Source: Porticoccus sp041581635 (GTDB lineage Bacteria; Pseudomonadota; Gammaproteobacteria; Pseudomonadales; Porticoccaceae). Taken from it: 64,000 bases of DNA. Location of the stretch: NCBI GenBank assembly GCA_041581635.1, contig JBFICW010000009.1, positions 1 through 64,000 on the forward strand, given 5' to 3'. The notes beneath the pieces are model-generated. The model saw only the letters and a list, made by a program, of their open reading frames with translations. It was not told where the DNA came from and searched no databases. Within the stretch, counting starts at the first letter, position 1. Each line of letters begins with the position of its first letter. Shown in pieces: positions 16,875 through 25,321 of this stretch. Position numbers and translations under genes: made by a program.

Positions 16875-18263
16875 TTAGCTACGAAGCAGCCTGACCCGAA
16901 AAGAGCGCCCTTTCAATTTCCCCTGACCGAGCTTTTGAAGTGCAAGCTTATACACATCACCTTTCACTGCCACGTAAGAACAATTATCAGCAACATTGAT
17001 TTTTCCCACCGCGGCACCAGGAATGCCATTTTCGCCCGTGAGCGCACCCAAAATATCACCGGGGCGTACTTTTTGCTTTTTTCCACCGTCGATTTGCAAC
17101 GTTTCCATCGCCGATTGAAACACAGGTTTATCCAGCAGACTCATCGAAGGCAACGCTTCACTCACAATCATACGGTCTAAATAATCTTCCAGCATAACGA
17201 CCTTATAATGTTCTCTGTCGGAATAAAGAGAGCAGGCAATACCTTTACCACCGGCCCGTCCTGTACGTCCTATGCGATGGATATGGATCTCTGAATCTCG
17301 GGCAAGTTGATAGTTAATCACCGCATCGAGCGCGTCAATATCCAGCCCCCTTGCCGCTACGTCTGTCGCCACGAGTACTGAGGCACTTCTATTGGCGAAA
17401 CGTACCAAGGTTTGATCACGATCCCGTTGTTCCAGGTCACCATGCAGTGCCACCGCACTAAAACCATTGCTCACGAGTTCGCCTGCAACCTCCTGAGCCT
17501 CACGCTTCGTGTTACAAAAGACCACGGTAGATTCCGGCTGGTATTTCATTAATAGCAAGCGAAGAGCAGTCATACGTTGTTTGTCATCAGTCACCTTGAA
17601 GAAATGCTGCTGAATCGTATTTTTATCATGAGTGGATTCCACCTGAACCATGACAGGCTCACTCATGATGCGCTTGGCGACAGACTGAATCTCACTTGGA
17701 TAGGTCGCACTAAACAATAGGGTTTGTCGCTTAGAAGGTATGTATTCAACGATAGCATCCAGCGAAGGCTGAAATCCCATATCAAGCATTCGATCAGCTT
17801 CATCCAACACCAGTGTTCTCAGGTTATTCAACTTCAGGGTTCCTTTACGCAAGTGCTCTTCTACTCGCCCGGGTGTCCCCACAACAATGTGCGCACCATG
17901 CTCAAGCGAGCCAATCTGAGGGCCAAATGACATGCCGCCACACAGCGTTAGCACTTTGATATTATGAATGGTTCTCGCCAAGCGACGAATTTCTTTGGCT
18001 ACCTGATCTGCCAACTCACGCGTAGGACAAAGTACCAGTGATTGCACTTGAAACTGTTTTACGTTGAGTTTTTCCAGTAAGCCGAGTGAAAAAGCAGCCG
18101 TTTTACCCGAGCCAGTTTTACCTTGGGCAATCACATCCTTACCAATCAGGATATGAGGCAAGCTCTTTGCTTGAATTGGTGTCATCTCCTTATAACCCAG
18201 AGACGAGAGGTTATGCAGTAAATCTGGCTTTAGTGTAAGAGATGAAAAGGCGGCCGGGTTCAA
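16875..18263 (-). CDS. dbpA: ATP-dependent 23S rRNA helicase DbpA
   Basis: This 462-residue DEAD-box RNA helicase remodels helix 92 of 23S rRNA during 50S assembly. It has the Q motif (MTPIQAKSLP), Walker A (AQGKTGSGKT), DEAD (VLDEADRMLDMGF), SAT (LFSATYP) and motif VI (HRIGRTGR) in order. The C-terminal region (from about 385: GGKKQKVRPGDILGALTGENGI onward, ending RVRLLRS) matches the DbpA RNA-binding domain, which separates it from other DEAD-box helicases. It converges with the peptide transporter operon with 53 bases between the stops. It appears monocistronic. Confidence 0.95.
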   Translation of the reverse strand: MNPAAFSSLTLKPDLLHNLSSLGYKEMTPIQAKSLPHILIGKDVIAQGKTGSGKTAAFSLGLLEKLNVKQFQVQSLVLCPTRELADQVAKEIRRLARTIHNIKVLTLCGGMSFGPQIGSLEHGAHIVVGTPGRVEEHLRKGTLKLNNLRTLVLDEADRMLDMGFQPSLDAIVEYIPSKRQTLLFSATYPSEIQSVAKRIMSEPVMVQVESTHDKNTIQQHFFKVTDDKQRMTALRLLLMKYQPESTVVFCNTKREAQEVAGELVSNGFSAVALHGDLEQRDRDQTLVRFANRSASVLVATDVAARGLDIDALDAVINYQLARDSEIHIHRIGRTGRAGGKGIACSLYSDREHYKVVMLEDYLDRMIVSEALPSMSLLDKPVFQSAMETLQIDGGKKQKVRPGDILGALTGENGIPGAAVGKINVADNCSYVAVKGDVYKLALQKLGQGKLKGRSFRVRLLRS

Positions 18264-18524
18264 AATAATAATCCTATATATAGTACTTTATTGAAGTAAG
18301 CCTTAGCTTGAAGTGAACAGCTTTAAGCAATTCAGCCGCAGCTTAACAGTCTCTATGACCAACTGCGATATATTGCTGAAAACTAGAATTTACCCCGTCA
18401 AACAACACACGGCCTCCAGTTGATTGTCTGCAAAGGTGACTTTAATCATTTGTTTGATCAAACCACACAGATACAGTCGTAGCGCTTGAATTCAACCCCA
18501 CAATTTGAACCAGAGGTAAAACTT

Positions 18525-18653
18525 ATGAGCAGTTGTTGCGGCGCTTGTGGCGGCCAGGATACTAAAACAAAGGAAGAACAAAAACAGGAGCTACCGAAAG
18601 ATAAGGAGGTAACTGAACAGCTAGAGGACAAAGGGCAGAAAAACGAGAACTAA
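18525..18653 (+). CDS. 42-residue Cys-rich peptide with CCGACGG N-terminus
   Basis: The open frame encodes MSSCCGACGGQDTKTKEEQK followed by a highly charged Lys/Glu tail. Three cysteines in a CCxxC arrangement at residues 4-8 suggest metal or redox chemistry. Short proteins starting with a CCGSCS-like motif are known in gammaproteobacteria, and this may be a relative, but I do not recognise a named family with certainty. An AGAGG ribosome binding site lies seven or eight bases upstream of the ATG. A perfect 12-base palindrome (GTTTGATCAAAC, 18452-18463) lies about 60 bases upstream and could be an operator. The gene stands alone. Confidence 0.6.
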   Translation: MSSCCGACGGQDTKTKEEQKQELPKDKEVTEQLEDKGQKNEN

Positions 18654-18704
18654 TTTTTTAAATTTTTGTTATGAACACGTCAAAGTATGAAATTTTAATC
18701 CACC

Positions 18705-18742
18705 AAAAAAATCATCCCAGTGGCAAGAACACACTGGGATGA
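18705..18742 (-). terminator. Terminator of the downstream lipoprotein gene
   Basis: TCATCCCAGTG (18712-18722) pairs perfectly with CACTGGGATGA (18732-18742). On the minus strand the stem is followed by seven T residues (18705-18711), which makes it an intrinsic terminator for the gene at 18774-19229. Confidence 0.85.
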
Positions 18743-18773
18743 ATTTCTGCTTATGAAAGAGTAGCCTTAAAGG

Positions 18774-19229
18774 TTACTCTTCTTGCTCTAGAAGCCACAT
18801 AGTGTGTTCAACACTACCTTCTTCCATGCCTTCAGGAATTTCGCGCAGCTTGGGATTTTCTTTTACTGTGCTCAAATCTCTGTTTTTAACAATTTCGCCC
18901 TGTTCATTGATATATTCGCCTTCTTCCAAATTTTCGGAGATAGCAAATGCTGGAGCAGGAGCAGATGAGACGTCACCACTAGCACCGCCTTCAAATTTCT
19001 CTGTATCAAATTTGCTCTTAACTCTTTCAGCTGAAAGTTCAGCTTCAGTCTTTACGGCTTCCACAGCTTCTGTTACAGCTTCTACTGCTTCTGTGGCAGT
19101 TTCGTGAGAGGTAGCTGCAGCTTCAGAGGTGTGACCTGCATCTTCAGTACCAGCTGTTTTATCAGCTTCACCACATGCTGCCAAACCAAGTACCAATGCA
19201 GATACTCCAAACAATTTAATAAGGTTCAT
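18774..19229 (-). CDS. Small Glu/Ala-rich lipoprotein of unknown function
   Basis: This 151-residue protein has a lipoprotein signal (MNLIKLFGVSALVLGLAAC, Cys19 in the LAAC lipobox). A low-complexity central part holds Thr-Glu-Ala-Val-Glu-Ala-Val repeats (about residues 43-65), rich in Thr, Glu, Ala and Val, probably a flexible or helical linker. The C-terminal part (EEGEYINEQGEIVKNRDLST, ending acidic) has no family I recognise. The start at 19229 is chosen because GAGGGAC lies upstream at good spacing and the lipobox is then at the usual distance; the longer reading to 19259 has no such support. It is followed by a strong terminator, so it is monocistronic. Confidence 0.75.
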   Translation of the reverse strand: MNLIKLFGVSALVLGLAACGEADKTAGTEDAGHTSEAAATSHETATEAVEAVTEAVEAVKTEAELSAERVKSKFDTEKFEGGASGDVSSAPAPAFAISENLEEGEYINEQGEIVKNRDLSTVKENPKLREIPEGMEEGSVEHTMWLLEQEE

Positions 19230-19582
19230 TATTGAGTCCCTCGTAATGTTAATAATCAAGATAATTTTTGACCCCTATGTCAAGGGTACGCAGTCTAATT
19301 GGCCTTTCCCAAAAAATCTAGGCAAATCAGCACTCAATTTACCTTGCGACAATACTATAGACAGCCATATACAGGATATTTTAGCAGCATCTATCTTAAG
19401 GCAGCCTTATAGAAAAACATAAAAACTTTGTGGCTTTTAGACTGGCAGATAATCAGCCACATCAAAATATGGTCATCCGTGTAGTAAAAGGTAGGATCCA
19501 GGAAGGAAAACACAGGTATGTGGCACAAACGCATCTTTAATACATTCCCAGCTAATAGCAGGTACCAAAACCACCCTTTAAT
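19230..19582. other. Gene-free AT-rich spacer
   Basis: No open frame or RNA is supported here. On the minus strand, a consensus -35 hexamer (TTGACA, about 19278-19283) lies upstream of the lipoprotein gene, but no good -10 follows at standard spacing. The rest shows nothing I can interpret. Confidence 0.4.
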
Positions 19583-19804
19583 CTAGCTAACACCATGAAT
19601 AATAGAGTTTTTTATACAGTTTTGGCAGATACAGGCCTGCCCTCTTCGCTCGACAGGAATATTCGAGAGCAACGACTCAGAAATAGTTTCCGAGTAACAC
19701 CAACAATCGCTCTCTGCATTAACCCCACAATAATTCCCCTTGCCACACAGAGGGCAGGTTTTAGGGTTTTCACCATAATCTAAAGAAATATCCACTATTA
19801 ACAA
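19583..19804 (-). CDS. Cys-rich CWC-motif small protein
   Basis: This 73-residue protein has eight cysteines, arranged as CPLCGKGNYC (17-26), DCWC (33-36), ACIC and a final NC. The pattern fits the Cys_rich_CWC family of small proteobacterial proteins, which probably bind zinc or another metal; their role is unknown. No signal peptide is seen, so it is cytoplasmic. It lies between the gene-free spacer and the gene at 19841 on the same strand, 36 bases apart, and the two may share a transcript. Confidence 0.7.
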   Translation of the reverse strand: MLIVDISLDYGENPKTCPLCGKGNYCGVNAESDCWCYSETISESLLSNIPVERRGQACICQNCIKNSIIHGVS

Positions 19805-19840
19805 AGCCTATAATAAAAGCATGTATAGGAAGGTAGTTGG

Positions 19841-20311
19841 TTATTCGACTTCATACAAGCTATCTGCATCATCGTCATAATCAAAGGCCCCCACAAATGT
19901 CATATAGTTATCCCGCTCAACACCAGAGAGCTTAGGGCTATATTCATACTCAAAGAGGACGACAACCCAGGTAACAGCCTCCAACTTTTTCTTTCTCGCC
20001 TTACTCATTAAAATATCAATATAAGAGGCGGAAAAAGAGCATTCACCAACCGCCCTTTCAATAGGAAGACTACCGTCGTAGGCACCGTTGGTTTCCATCT
20101 TCCCGGGGCTGAAATATCGAAGGTTAAAGTTGTTCGACCAGGTATTGGTAGCGCGAGTATTGTTACGGCTAAATCTCTCCTCAAAATAGGTATCAGGGAT
20201 ATCGCTATAGGGGTGCTTAGATGCCCACACTGACACTTTATTTTTCTTCGAAAAATCGTGACCTTTTATGGCCCTTTGGGTAGTACCCTTATTGGGTTTT
20301 TTCGCGCTCAT
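19841..20311 (-). CDS. Putative immunity protein (Imm22-like)
   Basis: This 156-residue cytoplasmic protein has a basic N-terminal tail (to about residue 25) and then KVSVWASKHPYSDIPDTYFEERF, a W-x-N-N-F segment, and a predicted helix-rich centre (GECSFSASYIDILMSKARKK). A hydrophobic strand (VTWVVVLFEYEY) follows, with an acidic C-terminus. The opening VSVW motif and the closing hydrophobic strand followed by Tyr resemble the Imm22 group, which protects against polymorphic toxins. The match is by eye and tentative. No toxin gene is adjacent, so it would be an orphan immunity gene; a stand-alone unknown protein is equally possible. Confidence 0.5.
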   Translation of the reverse strand: MSAKKPNKGTTQRAIKGHDFSKKNKVSVWASKHPYSDIPDTYFEERFSRNNTRATNTWSNNFNLRYFSPGKMETNGAYDGSLPIERAVGECSFSASYIDILMSKARKKKLEAVTWVVVLFEYEYSPKLSGVERDNYMTFVGAFDYDDDADSLYEVE

Positions 20312-20428
20312 TGATACCTCTGGTCTTTACAATTAGGCAGGTTCGGCATGACGAGGCTCCAATCGAAAAACGCTCTTTACGCCTAGGAACCACTTTTTAC
20401 ATACTCGGGCATTCAGCTGAAGGCTTCG

Positions 20429-20674
20429 CTATTTCTGCTGATAGACATTATTTTGGGTCACCAAGTAGAGATCCTCTACCTTTTTTCTTGCCCAAGGTGT
20501 TTTACGTAAAAACTTTAAGCTGGACTTTACGGAAGGATCACTATTAAAACAGCGGATATTAATTCGCTTGCCCAATTCACCCCAACCGTAGTGATCAACC
20601 AGGCTATTTACAATTTTCTCCAGGGTAATACCATGCAGCGGGTTATTTGGTTGAAGATCGACCATAGATGACAA
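20429..20674 (-). CDS. VF530-family small DNA-binding protein
   Basis: This 81-residue protein shows the family hallmark QPNNPLHGITLEKIVNSLVD, followed by HYGWGELGKRINIRCFNSDPSV and KSSLKFLRKTPWARKKVEDLY. These are nearly invariant in the VF530/DUF2132 family, whose structure from Vibrio fischeri suggested DNA binding. Its biological role is not known. The length matches the family. It is transcribed away from the sulfurtransferase gene and lies alone, with 117 bases to the next gene downstream. Confidence 0.88.
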   Translation of the reverse strand: MSSMVDLQPNNPLHGITLEKIVNSLVDHYGWGELGKRINIRCFNSDPSVKSSLKFLRKTPWARKKVEDLYLVTQNNVYQQK

Positions 20675-20805
20675 CTAGCCTCATATCGAAGGTTCTTGCT
20701 AAATATAGCCCGCAGTGAACATTTTTGGCCTATGAATGTAAACAGCAAGTATCCCAGTAAACGATTATAGTTCTATATACCCTTCTGTTTTTTTAGGGGC
20801 ACCAA

Positions 20806-21660
20806 ATGCTAAATAAATGGTTAATCAGTGCCGATGAGCTTAATTCCCTAACAGGAAGCAACACCGTTATTTTTGATTGCCGGTTTTCATTAGCAGACCC
20901 ACAGATGGGGAAATCCCTCTATCACCAAGGGCATATTCCCGGCGCCTATCATTTGGATATGGAAAAAGACCTCTCTGGCCTCAAGGGGTTGCATGGTGGT
21001 CGCCACCCTCTTCCCGATGCCCGTGTGTTTTCCTCCCGCATGAAGGAATGTGGGGTTAACCATAATTCTCTGGTAGTGGCCTACGACAGCAACCGGCTAG
21101 CTGGAGCAGCGCGATTATGGTGGCTGCTCAGCTTCTTTGGTCACCATCGAGTAAAAATATTAGATGGTGGCTTACCCGCATGGCTTTCGGCGAAATTACC
21201 TTTAACGCAAGAGCGTCCAGCTAATGCTGCAGGTGATTTTGACGCCATAGAAAATCCTAATTTAATCGTTGATTGTGACTGGATAAGAAAAAATCTCACC
21301 AATCGCCAGCTGACACTGGTAGATTCACGAGAGGCACCTAGATATCTGGGGCGGGAAGAACCGATTGACCCTGTCGCAGGACATATTCCCGGCGCGATAA
21401 ACTCCCCTTGGCAGCAAGTAACCAACGAAGCAGGATTGACCAAACCCGTAGAGCAACAAAAACAGATATGGCAGGCTCTACCCATGACAGAACACCCGAT
21501 AGTATATTGTGGTTCTGGCGTAACAGCGTGCGTAAACATACTGTCATTATCAATGGCGGGGCTAGAGGATTCTCGGCTTTACCCAGGCAGCTGGAGTGAC
21601 TGGTGTAGCTATCCCTCCAACCCAATAGAGCCACCACGTAAAACATCACCCGATTTATGA
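20806..21660 (+). CDS. sseA: 3-mercaptopyruvate sulfurtransferase (tandem rhodanese)
   Basis: This 284-residue protein has two rhodanese domains (about 1-140 and 160-280). The catalytic loop of the second is CGSGVTA, with Cys235 as the persulfide carrier. The CGSGVTA loop indicates 3-mercaptopyruvate as sulfur donor rather than thiosulfate (CRxGR type). The usual SseA features GHIPGAYHLD, GGLPAWL and GHIPGAINSPW are present. The reaction moves sulfur from mercaptopyruvate to thiol acceptors or cyanide in the cytoplasm. The stop overlaps the TSUP exporter start by four bases (ATGA), linking sulfur transfer with export of a sulfur-containing anion. Confidence 0.93.
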   Translation: MLNKWLISADELNSLTGSNTVIFDCRFSLADPQMGKSLYHQGHIPGAYHLDMEKDLSGLKGLHGGRHPLPDARVFSSRMKECGVNHNSLVVAYDSNRLAGAARLWWLLSFFGHHRVKILDGGLPAWLSAKLPLTQERPANAAGDFDAIENPNLIVDCDWIRKNLTNRQLTLVDSREAPRYLGREEPIDPVAGHIPGAINSPWQQVTNEAGLTKPVEQQKQIWQALPMTEHPIVYCGSGVTACVNILSLSMAGLEDSRLYPGSWSDWCSYPSNPIEPPRKTSPDL

Positions 21661-22394
21661 TGACCCTGTTGATCTTATTTTTAGGCGGAGGTATCGCCTG
21701 GTTTATTAGTACTGTCGCAGCGGGTGGCGCAGCAATGCTGATGATACCGGTTCTCAGTTTCATGCTGGGGCCACAAGTCGTCGCCCCCGCCATTAGCCTG
21801 GGGGCTTTTCTGGCCAATCCATCCAGAGCCTGGATGTTCAGAGACCATATCGACTGGAAAGTCAGTAGTTGGCTGATACCTGGGAGCCTGGTAGGTGCCA
21901 TACTGGGAGCCTGGGCTTTCACCCAGTTCTCCGCACGCTGGATTCAGGTACTGCTCGGTCTATTTTTGATCTCAACAGTATTTCAATATCAGTTTGGTAA
22001 ATCCAAGCGTTCATTTACCATGAAAAAACGCTGGTTTTTTCCGCTGGGCGTCGCAATATCGTTTTTGTCCGGCATCGTCGGTGGAACGGGCCCGGTACAT
22101 AACCCGTTTATGCTCAACTACGGACTGGAAAAAGAAAAGCTCGTCGCCACAAAAGCGATAAATTCTCTAGCGATGCAATTGACCAAGCTGATTTCTTACG
22201 CCGGTTTTGGTGCAATGACCCTGGAGATTGGCAGCTATGGATTAGCGATTGGCATTGGAGGGTCAATCGGTGCATGGATCGCGAGCAACCACCTGAAACA
22301 CATAAACCCTGGCCAATTTCGTATTTATACACTCATATTAATGCCCATTTGCGGCGTACTTTTGTTAGGTGAAGCTTTCTTAAATGGCTACTAA
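21657..22394 (+). CDS. TSUP (TauE/SafE) family membrane permease
   Basis: This 245-residue integral membrane protein has about seven hydrophobic segments and the TauE/SafE layout: an N-terminal half with FLGGGIAWFISTVAAGGAAM and a C-terminal half with FLSGIVGGTGPVHNPFML. The GG(T/A)GP-type loops are typical of the family. TSUP proteins carry sulfite, sulfoacetate, thiosulfate or other anions. Translational coupling to the mercaptopyruvate sulfurtransferase supports a sulfur compound, perhaps sulfite or thiosulfate, but the direction and substrate are inference. Confidence 0.88.
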   Translation: MMTLLILFLGGGIAWFISTVAAGGAAMLMIPVLSFMLGPQVVAPAISLGAFLANPSRAWMFRDHIDWKVSSWLIPGSLVGAILGAWAFTQFSARWIQVLLGLFLISTVFQYQFGKSKRSFTMKKRWFFPLGVAISFLSGIVGGTGPVHNPFMLNYGLEKEKLVATKAINSLAMQLTKLISYAGFGAMTLEIGSYGLAIGIGGSIGAWIASNHLKHINPGQFRIYTLILMPICGVLLLGEAFLNGY

Positions 22395-22587
22395 TATCGC
22401 AATTTATACAATACTTATTAGCTGACTCCGAACTACCCCCCTGCTCTGCTCAGTGACGACACTCACTCAAAACTGGCCTGTCTCCTTTTCTTTGTCTATA
22501 CCTTAATAGTATCCACTTCACGTCATCGTTAAGCGCATTTACTGCGGTAACGGTGGCATCTATTACGCTGTTGTAGGAGGTAACCTT

Positions 22588-23040
22588 ATGAAAGAAAACC
22601 AGAGTAAAACCATTGCACTACTCAACAAAATTCTGGAAACCGAACTCGCCGGGGTCGTACGCTACAATCATTATGCCCTGATGGTATTTGGCTATGGCCG
22701 CATACCCATTGTCAGCTGGTTACGCTCCGAGGCCAACAATAGCCTTCTTCACGCGCAGGAGGCAGGAGAGCTCATTACCTCGCTGGGAGGACATCCTTCC
22801 CTGGGTATCGGCCCACTTCTGGAAACCCATCAACACGATATTGGTGATATTCTGCGGGAATCTCTGGAACATGAGTCCAAAGCAAAGTCGCTCTACTTTG
22901 AGCTACTCGATGAAGTAAAAGACAAATCTGTCATGCTGGAAGAGTACGCCCGCCAGAAAATTTCTGAAGAGGAAATGCACGAAGGCGAAGTCAACAAAAT
23001 GTTACGTCGCCCCGGTGAAATAGCCGCGTACGACCCGTAA
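22588..23040 (+). CDS. Bacterioferritin-like ferritin-fold protein
   Basis: This 150-residue four-helix protein aligns with bacterioferritin from its first helix (ALLNKILETELAGVVRYNHYAL). Aligned by eye with E. coli Bfr, Glu18, His54, Glu94 and the Glu-x-x-His pair of the last helix (EEMHEGEV) are kept. The positions of bridging Glu51 and heme ligand Met52 are Ser and Leu. It therefore probably does not bind heme in the classical way, and its di-iron site may be altered. Iron storage or a DNA-protecting ferritin role is likely at family level. A good ribosome binding site (GTAGGAGG) precedes the ATG. It is shorter than E. coli Bfr (158). Confidence 0.8.
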   Translation: MKENQSKTIALLNKILETELAGVVRYNHYALMVFGYGRIPIVSWLRSEANNSLLHAQEAGELITSLGGHPSLGIGPLLETHQHDIGDILRESLEHESKAKSLYFELLDEVKDKSVMLEEYARQKISEEEMHEGEVNKMLRRPGEIAAYDP

Positions 23041-23111
23041 TAATTAACCGGCTAAAGGCTGCTAATTTTTTAAGAAACCTCAGCCTTAATCATGGTTTTC
23101 TGAGGCGCTAT

Positions 23112-23873
23112 TTACTTGCGTATCAGGCTTGCAGTTAAAGGCAAAGCCATAGAGGGGTAGTCGGTGATCACACTGTCTACCTTCAAACGATCCATATTTT
23201 TGATCACACTGGCATCATTCACCGTCCACACCGACACATGTAAGCCCTGGCGTCTGGCATGTCCCACATTGATCATATTACACACGCCCCAGTTCATAGC
23301 CAGCAAGGTGCACTTAAACCGGTCTAGAACGGGAAATGGGTTGGGCGTGATGGAAATGTATCCTCTGGGGATATGAGGAGCAATGGTCATCAACTTCTGA
23401 AGTAACGTCAGACTAGAGGAGGTAATGACCACTCTTCCCACAGACGACTCTGTAGGAAAGCGCTCGACTAACAACTCAGCCATACGACTCATTTGTACCG
23501 CAGAGCCGGTTTTAACTTCAAGTTGGTAACCCTCAATTTCAGGTGTGGCCTCCAACATCGCATCCAGCGTCACGATGCCGGTATTCTCCTTATTGGGCCA
23601 GGGAGCACCAGAGCTGCGAGCATCCATATCCTTCAGTTCAGCAACCGTGTAACTGGCGACCTTACCTTCATGGTCAGTGGTCCGGTCAACAGAATCATCG
23701 TGAAGCATCACGATTTGATCATCTTTGGATAACCGCATATCCAGCTCAAGGTAGCGCGTCCCTCGCTCTATTGCATGTCGACATCCGGCAATCGTATTTT
23801 CGGGTGCTTCACCACCGGCACCCCGGTGGCCATAAACCAACATGGCCTCTTTTCTCTGAGGTAATCCAAGCAT
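23112..23873 (-). CDS. Glycerophosphodiester phosphodiesterase family protein
   Basis: This 253-residue GDPD enzyme hydrolyses glycerophosphodiesters to glycerol-3-phosphate and an alcohol. The N-terminal catalytic motif HRGAGGEAPENT (about 17-28) is followed by ELDMRLSKDDQIVMLHD, with the metal-binding Glu and Asp and the second catalytic His. GYQLEVKTG (about 130) and VSVWTVND near the C-terminus are also family marks. There is no signal peptide, so it is the cytosolic UgpQ type. The start could also be at the internal Met11 (MLVYGHRG). It converges with the bacterioferritin-like gene. Confidence 0.9.
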   Translation of the reverse strand: MLGLPQRKEAMLVYGHRGAGGEAPENTIAGCRHAIERGTRYLELDMRLSKDDQIVMLHDDSVDRTTDHEGKVASYTVAELKDMDARSSGAPWPNKENTGIVTLDAMLEATPEIEGYQLEVKTGSAVQMSRMAELLVERFPTESSVGRVVITSSSLTLLQKLMTIAPHIPRGYISITPNPFPVLDRFKCTLLAMNWGVCNMINVGHARRQGLHVSVWTVNDASVIKNMDRLKVDSVITDYPSMALPLTASLIRK

Positions 23874-24013
23874 CTACGCAACTTCCCCACTTTGTGTATG
23901 ATAGCTATTACCGCACAGGCGATAATCTCTTGTCACCACATTTGTACCACGAGATTATCCTCACGAAAACAACACACTTACATTAATGAGACCACTGTCA
24001 GTAGATCGAGCCT

Positions 24014-24589
24014 ATGCAGACACTATCGAATCACTACCTGGTCATGCGCCACGGCCAGAGCGAAGCTAATGTTGAAGGAATTATTGCCAGCGATCCCAGA
24101 GTAGGCTGTACCGCCTACGGGCTAACGGAAACTGGCAAAAAACAGGCTGCCGACTCCATAGCCTCGTCATCGGACATAACGTCCAACACCCATATTTTAA
24201 GTTCGGACTTTTTGCGCGCCAGAGAAACCGCAGAGATTGTCCACAAAACCATTCGGGGGAAATACCCCATACATTTTACAGAAAAACTTAGAGAGCGCTT
24301 TTTTGGCGAGATTAATAGTCTTAGCGATAGCCACTATCAAAAGGTGTGGACGCTCGACAAGAATGATCCCGACCACCATGAATTCAGTGTCGAAAGTGCG
24401 AACGAAGTGGTGGCCAGAACAGCAGCGCTGATTAATACATTGGAGAACCAGTTTTCCAATGAAACGTTTCTTCTGGTGGCACACGGTGATGTATTACAAC
24501 TATTACAAACTTGGTTTCAGGGGGTTCCTGCCAGTGAACATCGACAACTTACCCACTTAAACACCGCAGAAATACGCCGGTTAAACTGA
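24014..24589 (+). CDS. Histidine phosphatase superfamily (GpmB/CobC-like) protein
   Basis: This 191-residue branch-1 histidine phosphatase has the phosphohistidine motif VMRHGQSEAN (about 10-19), a partner Arg in SSDFLRARETAE, a Glu region (LRERFFGEIN) and the second His in LLVAHGDVLQ. These four elements form the catalytic pocket. It probably removes phosphate from a small metabolite, but the substrate is not predictable. The 3' end overlaps that of msrA on the other strand by nine bases. Confidence 0.85.
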   Translation: MQTLSNHYLVMRHGQSEANVEGIIASDPRVGCTAYGLTETGKKQAADSIASSSDITSNTHILSSDFLRARETAEIVHKTIRGKYPIHFTEKLRERFFGEINSLSDSHYQKVWTLDKNDPDHHEFSVESANEVVARTAALINTLENQFSNETFLLVAHGDVLQLLQTWFQGVPASEHRQLTHLNTAEIRRLN

Positions 24590-25213
24590 ACAAGCAACAC
24601 CCGTTCCTCCCAACCCACAATACCCTCCCGGATTTTTGGCTAAATATTGTTGGTGGTAATCCTCCGCATAGAAAAAAGGCTGATCCAGTGCAATGTCAGT
24701 GGTAATCGGTTGATACCCTACCTGCATTAACTTCGCCTGATAACTGTCCCGGCTCTGCGTGGCGAGACTTAACTGAGCAGAATCCTGACAATAAATCGCA
24801 GAACGGTATTGAGTACCCTGATCATTTCCCTGACGCATTCCCTGAGTAGGGTCGTGCGCCTCCCAGAACCTGGCTAACAATTGCTGGAAACTTAACGTTA
24901 AAGGGTCGTAAACCACCAACACCACTTCCGTATGCCCGGTGAGTCCAGAGCAGACTTCTTCATAGGTTGGATTCTCCGTGTAGCCACCGGCATAACCCAC
25001 AGCCGTTGTATAAACACCATCCTGAGTCCAGAAGCACCGCTCTGCCCCCCAAAAGCACCCCAGACCAAACACAACCTGTGCCAGCCCCTCCGGGAATGGC
25101 GGTACGATCGGCTTGCCAGACACATAATGCTGTTTACTCACCACCATCGGCGTAGCACGGCCAGGCAGCGCATGCTGTGCGTCGATCATTTGTGATTTAT
25201 TGTTTCCAAACAT
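24581..25213 (-). CDS. msrA: Peptide methionine-S-sulfoxide reductase
   Basis: This 210-residue MsrA repairs oxidised methionine (the S-epimer). The catalytic motif is GLGCFWGAER with Cys53, followed by VYTTAVGYAGG and HTEVVLVVYDP. The C-terminal GGYCGLGGTGVAC contains the recycling cysteines of the long proteobacterial form. The N-terminal 40 residues are an extension seen in the E. coli-type enzyme. It is cytoplasmic, with no signal peptide. It is convergent with the histidine phosphatase gene and divergent from the GST gene. Confidence 0.96.
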   Translation of the reverse strand: MFGNNKSQMIDAQHALPGRATPMVVSKQHYVSGKPIVPPFPEGLAQVVFGLGCFWGAERCFWTQDGVYTTAVGYAGGYTENPTYEEVCSGLTGHTEVVLVVYDPLTLSFQQLLARFWEAHDPTQGMRQGNDQGTQYRSAIYCQDSAQLSLATQSRDSYQAKLMQVGYQPITTDIALDQPFFYAEDYHQQYLAKNPGGYCGLGGTGVACSV

Positions 25214-25321
25214 TTCTCTCTACTCCACAAGCGCGTAAAAATCTGGCCATAACAAGTTGTTGTAGATACTATTCTTAACGCTCAGACCTTACTGTTGATC
25301 AACCCCATAAGGAAAGGTTCC

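Noticed and set aside
21338..21922. 194-residue minus-strand open frame across sseA and the TSUP gene
   Set aside because: It is antisense to two genes with clear family motifs and has no recognisable domain; its content mirrors the codons of the opposite strand.
23543..23986. 147-residue plus-strand frame opposite the GDPD gene
   Set aside because: It overlaps the GDPD catalytic region on the other strand and reads as low-quality Ser/His/Arg-rich sequence.
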